From positions 1 to 64,000 of the forward strand of contig NZ_CP095376.1 of assembly GCF_023008405.1 (NCBI RefSeq): a stretch of 64,000 bases of DNA, in the 5' to 3' direction. Position 1 is the stretch's first letter, and every line of letters begins with the position of its first letter. The position numbers and the translations under genes were made by a program. The notes under the pieces are model-generated. The model was given only the letters and a program-made list of their open reading frames with translations. It ran no database searches and was not told the DNA's origin. This stretch comes from Amycolatopsis sp. FBCC-B4732. Lineage in GTDB: Bacteria > Actinomycetota > Actinomycetes > Mycobacteriales > Pseudonocardiaceae. Below are positions 54,408 through 64,000 of this stretch, one piece after another.

Positions 54408-56006
54408 TCAGCCGGTCGGGGCCAGGGACGTCGGCACCTCGCCGGGTACGCCGAGCAGCTTGGCCTCGCCGAGGTTCAGGTAGTTGTTCGTGTCCCCGCA
54501 GGTCTGCCCGGCCTTGATCGGCTGCCAGCCGATCTTCAGCCGCAGCACACCGGTGACGTCGAGGTCGACCGCCGTGAGCTTGTTCAGTTCGAGGGTCGCC
54601 GAGAGCAGCTTTTTGCCGTCGCCGAAGACCTCGAGCTGCACCTTCAGCGAAGAGTCCGCGGAGTTGTCGTCGAGGCCGGCCGAAGCGGTGAACTTCCGGT
54701 AGCCCTTCGAGATGTTCCACTCCACCGAACCCGCGTCCGCGCATTCCCGGATCTGCTTGGCCACGGTGTGCAGGTAGGGCTTGCCCGCGATGTTGCCGGT
54801 CTGGTGGCTGCCGTCGAAGGACCCGTCGACCGGGCTCACTTCGTCGAGGTACTGCTCGACCGTCGCTTCCCCGGCGGAACCGGAGGCGGAGGCGGGGACG
54901 GCCGAGGCGGACGTCGTGCTCGCGCTGGTGGGGGCGGCGGTCACCGTGGCGGTGGGCGGCGCCTGCGTGACCGTCACCGGCGCGGGTGCCGCCGACGGGG
55001 TGCCGCCCGAACTCGCCAGCGCCACCGTCGTGACGCCGGCCGCGGCCAGCACCACCGCCGCGGCCGCGAAGGGGATCCACTTCTTCCGCTTCTTCGGGGG
55101 TGGGCTGTACAACTGCTCGCCGAACATGTCGTCTCCGATCGGGAAGGGTGGCGGGGCCGCGTGGCTCCGCGCGGTTTCGGTGGGCGGTGGCCGGTCGAGG
55201 CGCGGCCCGACGGGGGCCCCGACGAGGTCCGGCAGCATCGCGGTGAGCACGGTCGCGACCTGGCCCGCCCGCGGCCGCAGCGACGGCTCGACGGCCAGCA
55301 GCAGGCGCAGCAGGTCCCACAGCGGCGCCGGGATTTCCCCGGGACGGCCCGGGCCCTCGCCCGCGTCGCGGACGAACCCGCCGGCGAACGGCGCGACCCC
55401 GCAGTAGAGCTCGTAGAGCACGACGCCCAGCGAGTAGAGGTCGGCGGCGGGCCCCGGCCGCTCGCCGCGCACGACCTCGGGTGCCGCGTACTTCGACGCG
55501 GTCGCCAGCGACGTGTGCGTCCGCTGCGGGGCCAGGAGCGCGACGCCGGTGTCGGTCAGCTTCGGCACCCGCACCGCACCCGTGTCGTCCATCAGCACGT
55601 TCGACGGCTTGACGTCGCCGTGCACGACCCCGGCGTCGTGCACCACCTGCAGCGCCGCCGCGATCCCGGCGCCGATCCGGGCGAGCTCGGCGGGCAGCAG
55701 CGTCCCCGACGCGCTCAGCCGTTCGCGCAGGGAGCCACCCGGCACCCGGTCCACGACCAGCGCGACCACGTCGCCCTCGACGACGATGTCGTGCAGGGTC
55801 ACCAGGTGCTCGTGCACCAGCCCGACGAGCGGGGACTGCGCGCGCAGGAACCCTTCGACGGCGTCCCGGTTCCCGGTCAGGCGCGCGTCGAGGAGCTTGA
55901 CGGCGTACTCGCGGCCGTCGGGGCCGGTGCCGGTGAAGACTTCGCCCGCCGGTCCGCGACCGAGGGGAGGGCCGAGCCGGTAGCGGTCGGCCAGCTGACG
56001 TTCCAT
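54408..56006 (-). CDS. Membrane Ser/Thr protein kinase with extracellular NPCBM-like domain
   Basis: The 532-aa protein has a kinase domain (residues 1-265: glycine loop LGRGPAGEVF, AVKLLD lysine, and catalytic HGDVKPSNVLMDD). It has HGD instead of HRD, so it is a non-RD kinase, and LTDTG in place of DFG, although the metal-binding Asp is kept. One transmembrane helix lies at about 322-343 (after KKRKKW), followed by a Pro/Thr/Ser linker. The extracellular tail (about 400-520, GYRKFTASAGLDDNS) resembles NPCBM/NEW2. Its ATG is 2 bases after the TIR-NB-ARC stop (TAACCATG), so the two are translated together. Confidence 0.88.
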   Translation of the reverse strand: MERQLADRYRLGPPLGRGPAGEVFTGTGPDGREYAVKLLDARLTGNRDAVEGFLRAQSPLVGLVHEHLVTLHDIVVEGDVVALVVDRVPGGSLRERLSASGTLLPAELARIGAGIAAALQVVHDAGVVHGDVKPSNVLMDDTGAVRVPKLTDTGVALLAPQRTHTSLATASKYAAPEVVRGERPGPAADLYSLGVVLYELYCGVAPFAGGFVRDAGEGPGRPGEIPAPLWDLLRLLLAVEPSLRPRAGQVATVLTAMLPDLVGAPVGPRLDRPPPTETARSHAAPPPFPIGDDMFGEQLYSPPPKKRKKWIPFAAAAVVLAAAGVTTVALASSGGTPSAAPAPVTVTQAPPTATVTAAPTSASTTSASAVPASASGSAGEATVEQYLDEVSPVDGSFDGSHQTGNIAGKPYLHTVAKQIRECADAGSVEWNISKGYRKFTASAGLDDNSADSSLKVQLEVFGDGKKLLSATLELNKLTAVDLDVTGVLRLKIGWQPIKAGQTCGDTNNYLNLGEAKLLGVPGEVPTSLAPTG

Positions 56007-56008
56007 GG

Positions 56009-58819
56009 TTATTCGCCTTTCTCGCGGCCCGGCCAGATCAGCCGTTCGACGGTGAACAGCGCGGACACGAACGGCCGCGGTAGCCGCACGACGCGCTTCG
56101 CGGCCTGTGCCTTGGCCGACAGTTCGGTGGCCGCACCCAGCGCGTCGACGAGGTCGCGGGCGGCGCCGTCGACCAGCTCGGTCGCCCGCGCGCGCGGGCC
56201 GCGGCCGCTCAGCGCCAGTGCGATCCCCAGGTCGAGCCGGGTCTCGACGGTTTCCGGATGGGTGCGCCCCAGCAGCCGGATCTGCGGTTCGAGGATGTCT
56301 TCGAGCAGTTCGGCCTGGCGGCCGAATTCGCGCAGCTGGGCGTGCGCCAGGCCCATGCCGTGCCGGATCCGGTAGCGCAGCGGGTGGTCCGCGCCGAGCA
56401 CCCGCAGCACGACCTGCTCGGTGGCGGACAGCACGGCCAGCGCCCGCTTCGGCTGGCCGAGCGCCAGCAGGGCGCGGTCGGCGAACACGGCGGCGGTCAA
56501 GGTCAGCGGGTTCTCGGAGCCGTACCGCTTCGCGTAGTTCCCCTCGAGCTCCCGCAGCTCGGCCGCCGAACGCTCCCAGTCCGCCGGGGTGGCGCGCAGG
56601 TCGCGCAGGTCGAGCGCCAGCATCGCGTCGGCGCGCACGAGCTCGGCTTCGACGCAGCGGGCGTGCCGCTCCCGGCCGCTCGCGTGGTACTCGTCGACGA
56701 CTTCGCCGGCGACCTCCCGCGCCCGCCGGGGCCGCCCGGCCAGCTGGAGGCTCCGCGCGTACTCGAGGCGGGTGGCCGGCGCGAGCTCGTCGCGGACCGG
56801 GCCCGGTGGCGCGTCCCGCAGCTCCGCGAGCAGGGGGTCGAGGAGTGCGACGGCGTCCCGCGGCCGTCCGCGCAGCCGCCGGGCGACGGCCACGGCGAGC
56901 GCGGCCCGGTAGCGCTCTTCGCCCTCGGCCGGGAGGTCGTCGCCGTGCCGCGCCCAGAACGTCCGGTCGGCGCCGGCGTAGTCGCCCTGGCAGTCGAGGG
57001 CCTGCGCTTCGGTGAGACCGGCGGCGTACCGCTCGGCCTCGTCGCCGGCGCGCGCCAGCGCCGCCCGCGCGTGGCCGGCGGCTTCCGCGTACAGCCCGCA
57101 GGCGATCTCGACGCGGGCCGCCGCGGTGAAGTCGCCCGAGGTGGCATCGCCCGTCGCGAGGATGACCGCGTGGACCTCGCCCGCCGTGCCCGGGTCGCCC
57201 TGCGCCTCGTACGCCGCGGCCACCGGGCGGAGCAGCCGGACCCGGTGGCCCGGGGCGTGCTCGGCCAGCGCGCGGGCGTGCTGGAGCAGGAAGTCGCGGT
57301 CGCCGGGGAGCCGGTCGAGGAGCGCCTCGGCCGCCCGCGTCGCGAACTCGGCGGGGGCGGGTTCGGTGCGCGCGACCTCGACGACGAGGGCCTGCAGCCG
57401 CAGTTCGCCGTCGGTCAGGACGGCGAACCCCCGCGTGACGAGGTCGTCGACGGCCGCGGTCAGCTCCGGCGCGCCGACCGGGCCGAGCACCGCGCACGCC
57501 AGGTCCGCCGGGAACGGCACCGGCGCCAGCACGGTGCCCAGCCGGACGACGTCGCGGGCCAGCGGGCCGAGTTCGGCGAGCAGGTCGCGGATCGCCTGCG
57601 GCGCGGTGTCCGGCAGCGCGGCGAGGACGTCGTCGGTGAGCGGCCCCGGCCGGTGCCGGACCGCGAACGCGGTGGCCCGCAACGTGACCGGGTGCCCGCC
57701 GCAGCGGTCGGCGAAGCGGAGCACGGCCTCGCGTTCGGCGTCGTCGGCCGGCGCCCGGAACTCCGAGAAGAGCCGCAGGCCCTCCTCCGGCGTGAGGCCG
57801 GGGAGCTCGATCGTCGCCGCGTCCCACGGCGCGTGCCCGTACCGGCTGGTGATCAGCGTGTGCACCCGGTCGCTCGGCAGCAGCAGCCGGTCGAGGACGG
57901 CGGGCGGCAGGCCCGCCGGGACGTCGTCGACGAGCACCAGCACCCGGTCGCCCGCCGCGTCGAGCCGGTCGGCGAGCAGCTCGCGCAGGCGGTCGAGGTC
58001 CAGCCCGGACACGTCCGTGCCGAGGCGGTCCGCGGCGGCCCGGGCGAGGGCGAGCGGGAACTGGGCGAGGAAGTCGTCCGGTTCGTGGTGCCCGAACGGG
58101 CCCAGCCGGATCACCCCGCCGCCGAACGCGTCGTGGAACAGGTAGGCGTACTGCTCGGCCAGCGCCGTCTTGCCCGCGCCCGGCAGGCCGCGCAGCACGG
58201 CCACCGGCCGCGAATACGCTGTGGCGCAAGGGAAAGCGGCCGCGTTCAGTGCACTGTGGACGGACCACAGTTCCGGGTACCGGCCGGCGAGCCGCGGTGG
58301 CGGCCGCCGGCCCGGCGGGGCCGTCCGCCCGGTGGGTGCGCCGAGCGGGACGCGGGTGCGCTCCACCTTCCGCCGCACCCGGCCGACCAGCTCCGGCAGC
58401 GCGCCGTCGGTCACCGGGCCGGTGCAGAACTTCGCGTCGGCCAGCTCGACCGGTGCGAGGTGGTCGGTCCCCGGTTCCGGGTTGATCACCAGCACGCGGT
58501 CCGCCGGGTCGCCGTGGCGCCGCGCGGCGACGAACGCGGCCGTCAATTCCCACTGGCACGCGTACCGGGACGGCAGGATCCGCGAATAGTAGACGAGCAG
58601 CACGCGCGAACCGGCGATTGCGTCCGCGAGTTCACGGGTGATCGGTTCGAAAAGGCCGATCCCGGAGTCGCGGAACACGCGAAGCCCGGCGGCGCGCAGC
58701 GCTTCTTCGATCCGGTCGACCGCGATCGCGCCGTCGGGGTCGGCCCGGGTGAAACACAGGAACACGTCGAATCGGTCCGCCGTGCGGGTGCCGGACAGAC
58801 CGGGATCGGGATCCGTCAT
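56009..58819 (-). CDS. TIR-NB-ARC-TPR protein (bacterial NLR-like)
   Basis: The 936-aa protein opens with a TIR domain (RFDVFLCFTRADPDGAIAVD at about residues 15-34, and CQWELTAAFV containing the position of the catalytic Glu of TIR NADases). A STAND NTPase follows from about 190 with P-loop GLPGAGKTALAEQYA and LVLVDDVPAGLPP as Walker B. TPR-like repeats then run from about 560 to 890. The same order is found in plant TNL immune receptors. Bacterial TIR-STAND proteins often act in abortive infection. The ATG at 58819 is preferred to one 36 bases upstream because GGAGAG precedes it. The downstream kinase is 2 bases away. Confidence 0.88.
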   Translation of the reverse strand: MTDPDPGLSGTRTADRFDVFLCFTRADPDGAIAVDRIEEALRAAGLRVFRDSGIGLFEPITRELADAIAGSRVLLVYYSRILPSRYACQWELTAAFVAARRHGDPADRVLVINPEPGTDHLAPVELADAKFCTGPVTDGALPELVGRVRRKVERTRVPLGAPTGRTAPPGRRPPPRLAGRYPELWSVHSALNAAAFPCATAYSRPVAVLRGLPGAGKTALAEQYAYLFHDAFGGGVIRLGPFGHHEPDDFLAQFPLALARAAADRLGTDVSGLDLDRLRELLADRLDAAGDRVLVLVDDVPAGLPPAVLDRLLLPSDRVHTLITSRYGHAPWDAATIELPGLTPEEGLRLFSEFRAPADDAEREAVLRFADRCGGHPVTLRATAFAVRHRPGPLTDDVLAALPDTAPQAIRDLLAELGPLARDVVRLGTVLAPVPFPADLACAVLGPVGAPELTAAVDDLVTRGFAVLTDGELRLQALVVEVARTEPAPAEFATRAAEALLDRLPGDRDFLLQHARALAEHAPGHRVRLLRPVAAAYEAQGDPGTAGEVHAVILATGDATSGDFTAAARVEIACGLYAEAAGHARAALARAGDEAERYAAGLTEAQALDCQGDYAGADRTFWARHGDDLPAEGEERYRAALAVAVARRLRGRPRDAVALLDPLLAELRDAPPGPVRDELAPATRLEYARSLQLAGRPRRAREVAGEVVDEYHASGRERHARCVEAELVRADAMLALDLRDLRATPADWERSAAELRELEGNYAKRYGSENPLTLTAAVFADRALLALGQPKRALAVLSATEQVVLRVLGADHPLRYRIRHGMGLAHAQLREFGRQAELLEDILEPQIRLLGRTHPETVETRLDLGIALALSGRGPRARATELVDGAARDLVDALGAATELSAKAQAAKRVVRLPRPFVSALFTVERLIWPGREKGE

Positions 58820-59143
58820 CGGGGAACACTCTCCGGTGGCGTCAAGTGGGGGCATTTCAGTGGGTGATCATGATGGGGTCCTGGTGGTCGGCGGCGGTAC
58901 GGGCGGAGGATCGGTGCCGGGCTCGTTTTCGCTACCGCTCTTCGCGCGCCGGCGGGAATTGTCAAGAATTTGACCTGTAGTCCGGTGGTGTCCGCCGGGG
59001 CCGCCGAACAGGCGGTTTCTGGTTAACGGACAACTTGTGGACAAGAAGTGCGGCCGTGCAACGCCCCAGGTCAGCGCCTCGATAACCGAATTGTTCGGAG
59101 TGCGAATCGTAGGAGCGGACATGGAATGCGCGGATGATCCACA
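58820..59143. other. Gene-free leader of the TIR-NLR operon
   Basis: These bases contain no convincing gene. A minus-strand TTGACA (58965-58960) lies 140 bases before the NLR start, without a clear -10 element at standard spacing. The dyad GTCAA/TTGAC around 58961-58973 may be an operator. Confidence 0.4.
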
Positions 59144-59167
59144 GTGGCCGGTGAGGCGGGCGGAGCC

Positions 59168-59575
59168 GTGACCCTCCTCGTCATCCTGCTCGTGGTCGTC
59201 GCGGGCGGCTACCTGTGGTCGGCCGCGACCACCTGTTCGCTGACCGGGTTCGCCCCCGGCGCCACCGTGGTCAGCCAGGTGATGGGGCCGGGGGCGCACG
59301 CCGATTTCGCGGCGGCCCTCGCCGCCGTGCCCGGCGTGCGGGTGCTCGAACGGGCCGACGACGCCGTGCTGGTGTCGGCGATGCCGGTGCCCGGGTCGCT
59401 GGAGCGCGGGCTGGGGCTGTTCGCCGTCGCGCGGCGCACCGAGGACGACGGGATCGTGCTGCTCGGCCGCGGCAGGCTGCCCGTGGCGCCCGGGCTCGAA
59501 GCCGCGCTGCGGCAACTGGAACGCGACGTGCGGATGCGGGTCTCGGAGGACCCGCGGTCCGGCGGCGATCGATGA
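59168..59575 (+). CDS. Membrane-anchored hypothetical protein
   Basis: The 135-aa protein has one N-terminal membrane helix (TLLVILLVVVAGGYLWSA, residues 2-19). A small cytoplasmic or extracellular domain follows, with FAAALAAVPGVRVLERADDA and a polar tail. I do not recognise the family. GTG at 59168 follows GCGGAG at short spacing; GTG at 59144 is the alternative. It ends 31 bases before the first ShbA-like sigma gene and may share its promoter. Confidence 0.6.
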   Translation: MTLLVILLVVVAGGYLWSAATTCSLTGFAPGATVVSQVMGPGAHADFAAALAAVPGVRVLERADDAVLVSAMPVPGSLERGLGLFAVARRTEDDGIVLLGRGRLPVAPGLEAALRQLERDVRMRVSEDPRSGGDR

Positions 59576-59606
59576 CGCCCCTGGTGGCGGACGCGAGGAG
59601 GGACCC

Positions 59607-60257
59607 GTGGAAACCGTGATCTCGGCGCCGGCGGCGCCGGAAGCACTGGACGGCTATTCCGTGCCGGCGGACTTGCCGCGGCCGGAGGGCAAGCTGGGGA
59701 AGGAGGAGCTCGACCCCGTCGTGGCGGCCGCGCGGGCCGGGGACCCGGAGGCCGTGCAGACGCTGCTGCGGCTGGTCAAGCCGACCGTCGTGCGGTACTG
59801 CCGCGCGCGGATCGGCGGGCGCGACCTCTCCTACCTCTCCGCCGACGACGTCGCGCAGGAGGTGTGCCTGGCCGTGCTCAAGGTGCTGCCCGGCTACCAG
59901 GACCGCGGGGGCTCGTTCCTGTACCTCGTGCGGGCCATCGCCGCGAACAAGGTCGCCGACGCCTTCCGGTCGGTGGCGCGCGACCGGTCGAAGCCGGTGC
60001 CGGAGCTGCCGGACCGCCCGCTCGGCGGCAACGAGCCCGAGAGCCACGTGCTCGACCTCGACCTCGGTGCCCGGCTGGGCAAGCTGCTCGCGCTGCTGCC
60101 GCCGCTGCACCGGGAGATCCTGTCGATGCGGATCGTGGTCGGGCTGTCGGCGAACGAGACCGCGGAAGCGCTCGGCATCTCGCCGGGCAACGTCCGGATC
60201 ACGCAGTACCGCGCGCTGACGAAGCTGCGCGGCATGATCGGCGAACGCGGGCTCTGA
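59607..60257 (+). CDS. ECF sigma factor, ShbA/SigD-like
   Basis: The 216-aa sigma factor has region 2 ([40 protein letters not shown], about residues 52-93). Region 4 (LLPPLHREILSMRIVVGLSA, NETAEALGISPGNVRITQYR) follows near 170-210. RYCRAR and QEVCLAVLK place it with ShbA of Streptomyces and SigD of mycobacteria, which transcribe the principal sigma gene or stationary-phase genes. GTG at 59607 has GAGGAGGGA upstream. A paralogue faces it at 60318-60830. Confidence 0.88.
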   Translation: METVISAPAAPEALDGYSVPADLPRPEGKLGKEELDPVVAAARAGDPEAVQTLLRLVKPTVVRYCRARIGGRDLSYLSADDVAQEVCLAVLKVLPGYQDRGGSFLYLVRAIAANKVADAFRSVARDRSKPVPELPDRPLGGNEPESHVLDLDLGARLGKLLALLPPLHREILSMRIVVGLSANETAEALGISPGNVRITQYRALTKLRGMIGERGL

Positions 60258-60268
60258 GCGTCACTCCG

Positions 60269-60301
60269 GCCGTGAGCTGAAGGGGACCTTCAGCTCACGG
60301 C
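60269..60301. terminator. 15-bp hairpin of the GTGAG family
   Basis: Arms 60269-60283 and 60287-60301 (core CGTGAGCTGAAGG) pair with a 3-base loop between the two facing sigma genes. Confidence 0.75.
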
Positions 60302-60317
60302 GCGGGACCTTGCCCGC

Positions 60318-60830
60318 TCAGCCCGCCACGGCTTTGCGCAGCTGGCTCAGCGCCCGGTGCTGGGCGACGCGCACCGCACCCGGCGTCGACCCGACCGCCT
60401 CCGCCGTCTCCTCCGCGGACAGGCCGACGGCGACGCGCAGCACCAGGATTTCCCGCTGCTTCTCCGGCAGGACCCGGAGCAGCTTCGCCATGCGCTCGCC
60501 GAGTTCGCGCTGCAGCGCGTGGTGCTCGGGGTCGAGCGCCGCGTCGACCTCGTCCGGCAGCTCGGCGACCGGTTCGGCCCACTGCCGCGCGGCGGCCTTG
60601 CGGGCGGCCTCGACCTGGTGGCGCGCGATCCCGCAGACGAACGCCGGGAAGGACCGCTCCGGCCGCCGCCCGGGCAGGGCCTTCAGCACCGCGAGGCAGA
60701 CCTCCTGCACGACGTCGTCGGGATCCTGCCCGGTGCCGAGCCGGGCCCGGCAGTAGCGCACCACGAGCGGCCGCACCGCGGCCAGCAACCGGTCCGGGCC
60801 GCCCGGTTCCCGGGCAGCGCTGCTCGCCAT
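60318..60830 (-). CDS. ECF sigma factor, second ShbA/SigD-like paralogue
   Basis: The 170-aa sigma factor has the same core motifs as its convergent neighbour: [38 protein letters not shown] and [20 protein letters not shown]. It lacks the N-terminal 40 residues of the other copy. No anti-sigma gene is adjacent. Their tail-to-tail layout suggests an inverted duplication with divergence of specificity. Confidence 0.88.
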   Translation of the reverse strand: MASSAAREPGGPDRLLAAVRPLVVRYCRARLGTGQDPDDVVQEVCLAVLKALPGRRPERSFPAFVCGIARHQVEAARKAAARQWAEPVAELPDEVDAALDPEHHALQRELGERMAKLLRVLPEKQREILVLRVAVGLSAEETAEAVGSTPGAVRVAQHRALSQLRKAVAG

Positions 60831-61112
60831 GACGTCCTCTCCCCATCGCCCACGCCGGCGGATCGCGCACCGGCAGGGGGGACTACCCGTTTTCCGGACG
60901 GCCCGACCCGCGCCCGCGGAATTCCCCGCTCTGTCCGGGCAAGCCGCGCCGCGGACGGCGATCCCTCGATCAAGTCACCGGATGACCATCGGCGGCTCGG
61001 GCCCGCGCGATGCGAGCCGACGCCGAGCGCGGATCCTGGAGGTCGCGCGCGCGGCACCGAAGGCGTCCAGTGCCGAGCCGGCGTTGCTGCCGGGCGTCGT
61101 GAAGCCGCCGGC
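60831..61112. other. Gene-free stretch between the sigma factor and Hsp15-like genes
   Basis: This 282-base stretch has reading frames on both strands, but none has a ribosome site or family resemblance. The promoter of the second sigma gene must lie at its left end; no motif stands out. Confidence 0.4.
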
Positions 61113-61478
61113 CTAGGGCTCCTGCTGCCGGAACGCGTCCAGCACGCGACGCTCCCTTTTGGTCGGCCGCCCCGCGCCGCGGTCCCGGCGGGCGACCGGG
61201 ATCGCCGTCTCCGGCGGGGGTTTCGGGGTGCGGTCGACGTAGCACGTCGCCGCGTCCGGGGCGCCGACGCGCTTCTGGATCACGCGGACCACGTCGAGGA
61301 CCTTGGTCGTGCCGGCGATGCGCAGGCGCACTTCGTCGCCCGGGACGACGGTCGTCGCGGGCTTCGCGGGTTTGTCGTTGACGCGCACGTGCCCGCCGCG
61401 GCACGCCGCCGCGGCGTCCGGTCGGGTCTTCGTCAGCCGGACCGCCCACAGCCAGCGGTCCACACGGGTCGACTCCAC
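61113..61478 (-). CDS. S4-domain RNA-binding protein, Hsp15-like
   Basis: The 121-aa protein is an S4 domain (TRVDRWLWAVRLTKTRPDAA, ACRGGHVRVNDKPAKPATTV, residues 4-43) with a basic C-terminal tail. Hsp15 binds free 50S subunits carrying nascent chains and helps recycle them in heat shock. The start is GTG at 61478. Family assignment is firm. Confidence 0.92.
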   Translation of the reverse strand: MESTRVDRWLWAVRLTKTRPDAAAACRGGHVRVNDKPAKPATTVVPGDEVRLRIAGTTKVLDVVRVIQKRVGAPDAATCYVDRTPKPPPETAIPVARRDRGAGRPTKRERRVLDAFRQQEP

Positions 61479-61568
61479 AGTCGTCCATCATGGCCCATTC
61501 AGCGGAACTCCCGCACAACCCGGCGATGTTACTCGTGGGTATATGTCGACTTGTCTGCACCACTGAGC

Positions 61569-63250
<1,682 letters not shown>

Positions 63251-63259
63251 CCCCACCCG

Positions 63260-63307
63260 GGTCGTGAGTGGTCCGGGCGGTCAGGACCGCCCGGACCACT
63301 CACGACC
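63260..63307. terminator. 23-bp hairpin of the GTGAG family
   Basis: Arms 63260-63282 and 63285-63307 pair perfectly around AG. The minus-strand CMD stop TGA (63302-63300) is inside the right arm. It separates the convergent choA and CMD genes and shares GTGAGTGG with the aftD hairpin. Confidence 0.85.
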
Positions 63308-63785
63308 GGTGGGACGGCAGGACGCAGACGACGTCGAGACCCAGGACGTGGTTGAGGCGCCCGAAAGCCAGCCACGCGCCGAGGCTCATGCTGAGCTCGA
63401 CGATCTCCTGCTGGCTGTAGCAGGCGGACATCCGCTTCCAGAACTCGTCGTCCAGGTTGTGGTGGTCGAGGGTGTACCGCTCGGCGTACTCGGCCGCGAG
63501 GCGCGTGCGCTCGTCGAAGCGGTCCGTCGTGCGCCAATCGAGAACGGCGTCCGCGAACTCCTCCTCGACCTTCTGCCCGTCGCGTTCGGTCCGCCAGTCC
63601 AGGCAGAAGACGCAGCCGTTGAGCTGCGCGATCCGCAGCCGCGCGGCCTCGAACTCCCGCAGCCCCAGCGTGGTGTGCTCGTACACCGCGAGCGAGAACT
63701 GCGAAGCGGCGATCCCGATGCCGGGCACCAGCTCGCCCCACACGTACCCGATCGGGTCCTTGCCCTCGGGGATGTCGATGTTCAC
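63300..63785 (-). CDS. Carboxymuconolactone decarboxylase-family protein (AhpD-like)
   Basis: The 161-aa helical protein has RIAQLNGCVFCLDWRTERDG (about residues 51-70) with the CxxC of the AhpD family; the following His is replaced. It differs strongly from the copy at 6965. Its GTG overlaps the stop of the upstream dehydrogenase as GTGA, so both are co-translated. The role is probably redox or ring-cleavage chemistry in a catabolic step. Confidence 0.88.
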   Translation of the reverse strand: MNIDIPEGKDPIGYVWGELVPGIGIAASQFSLAVYEHTTLGLREFEAARLRIAQLNGCVFCLDWRTERDGQKVEEEFADAVLDWRTTDRFDERTRLAAEYAERYTLDHHNLDDEFWKRMSACYSQQEIVELSMSLGAWLAFGRLNHVLGLDVVCVLPSHRS

Positions 63786-64000
63786 GAGCGCCTCCTTCCG
63801 AGCTTGCCGGCTGCCGGGCGCAGCGGGACGTCGAGTGCGTCGTAGAGACCGGGTTCCGCGCCGGCCAGCCAGTCGATGGCGCCGACGAGCCGGCCGACGG
63901 CGGTCGCGTTGCCGCCCGCGGACCGGTTTTCGCCTTCGTCGGAAGCTTCGACGCTGACCTCGATGCGCGGCCGGCCTTCGATGATCACGCGGTGCGCGCC
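63782..64000 (-). CDS. NAD(P)H-dependent amine dehydrogenase-like (DapB-fold), 5' end outside window
   Basis: The visible 72 codons are the C-terminal end of a protein continuing past 64000. VIIEGRPRIEVSVEASDEGE, GGNATAVGRLVGAIDWLAGA and LYDALDVPLRP match the end of dihydrodipicolinate reductase-like dehydrogenases such as 2,4-diaminopentanoate dehydrogenase. The N-terminal Rossmann part is not visible. It is coupled to the CMD gene. Confidence 0.65.
   Translation of the reverse strand, partial: GAHRVIIEGRPRIEVSVEASDEGENRSAGGNATAVGRLVGAIDWLAGAEPGLYDALDVPLRPAAGKLGRRRS

Noticed and set aside
49558..58819. Complete mobile element or prophage carrying the signalling island
   Set aside because: No integrase, transposase, attachment repeats or tRNA edge was found, and composition is like the flanks.
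56258..58867. 869-residue plus-strand frame opposite the TIR-NB-ARC gene
   Set aside because: It is a shadow of the minus-strand gene, with repetitive composition and no ribosome site.
60829..61116. 95-residue plus-strand frame between sigma factor and Hsp15-like genes
   Set aside because: No ribosome site, domain or hydrophobic pattern was seen; a chance open frame is more likely.

Overview
The window is about 64 kb of very GC-rich DNA. Coding is dense, GTG, TTG and leaderless starts are frequent, and there are many twin-arginine signal peptides. The gene content (AftD-type arabinofuranosyltransferase, DUF3068, DUF2613, SARP and NB-ARC regulators, KstR, DasR and ECF41 type promoter elements) points to a mycolata-related actinomycete. 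A Pseudonocardiaceae member such as Amycolatopsis fits best, but that is an inference. No rRNA, tRNA, transposase, integrase, phage core gene or CRISPR array was seen.

Layout. Positions 1-2180 hold a broken dimethylglycine/sarcosine dehydrogenase-like gene with five apparent single-base losses. From 2.3 to 9.8 kb are a membrane-anchored HtrA-like protease, a MarR-controlled drug exporter, a MocR-controlled CMD plus MFS pair, and a GH25-like protein. From 9.9 to 25.7 kb is a cell-envelope glycan cluster: an SBP-vWA protein, GT-C-like membrane enzymes, AftD, a flippase, DUF2613, a condensation-like acyltransferase, GT4, two methyltransferases and DUF3068. Part of it resembles Mycobacterium tuberculosis Rv0224c-Rv0227c and Rv0236c/Rv0236A. 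Three TTAC-N6-GTAM palindromes sit in its promoters.

From 25.9 to 49.3 kb are mixed regulatory, metabolic and secreted genes: a DUF2975-HTH pair, PucR, a Tat-exported beta-helix protein, a PLP decarboxylase, a GH18 chitinase with a DasR-like site, MerR plus MFS, a large SARP, a GGDEF-EAL protein, an ABC exporter, an amidohydrolase and an ECF41 sigma factor with its own TGTCACA-N16-CGTC promoter.

From 49.3 to 58.8 kb is an accessory signalling island. One minus-strand operon encodes a 53-aa exported peptide, an 18-aa hydrophobic peptide, an XRE-NB-ARC-TPR regulator and a SEFIR protein with an NPCBM-like tail. A second encodes a TIR-NB-ARC-TPR protein (a plant-NLR-like layout) coupled by 2 nt to a membrane Ser/Thr kinase that also carries an NPCBM-like domain. 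A 324-aa protein of unknown family lies between them. This is the best candidate for an undescribed system. From 59.1 kb on are two paralogous ShbA-like ECF sigma factors facing each other, an Hsp15-like S4 protein, a Tat-exported cholesterol oxidase with a perfect KstR box, and a CMD-dehydrogenase pair cut by the window end.

A second theme is a set of long hairpins and paired repeats found at convergent gene junctions. One family is built on TGAACGACTCTTTC (four junctions, ten copies). The other has arms starting GTGAG (four junctions). Several gene stop codons lie inside these elements, so they probably act as lineage-specific bidirectional terminators.
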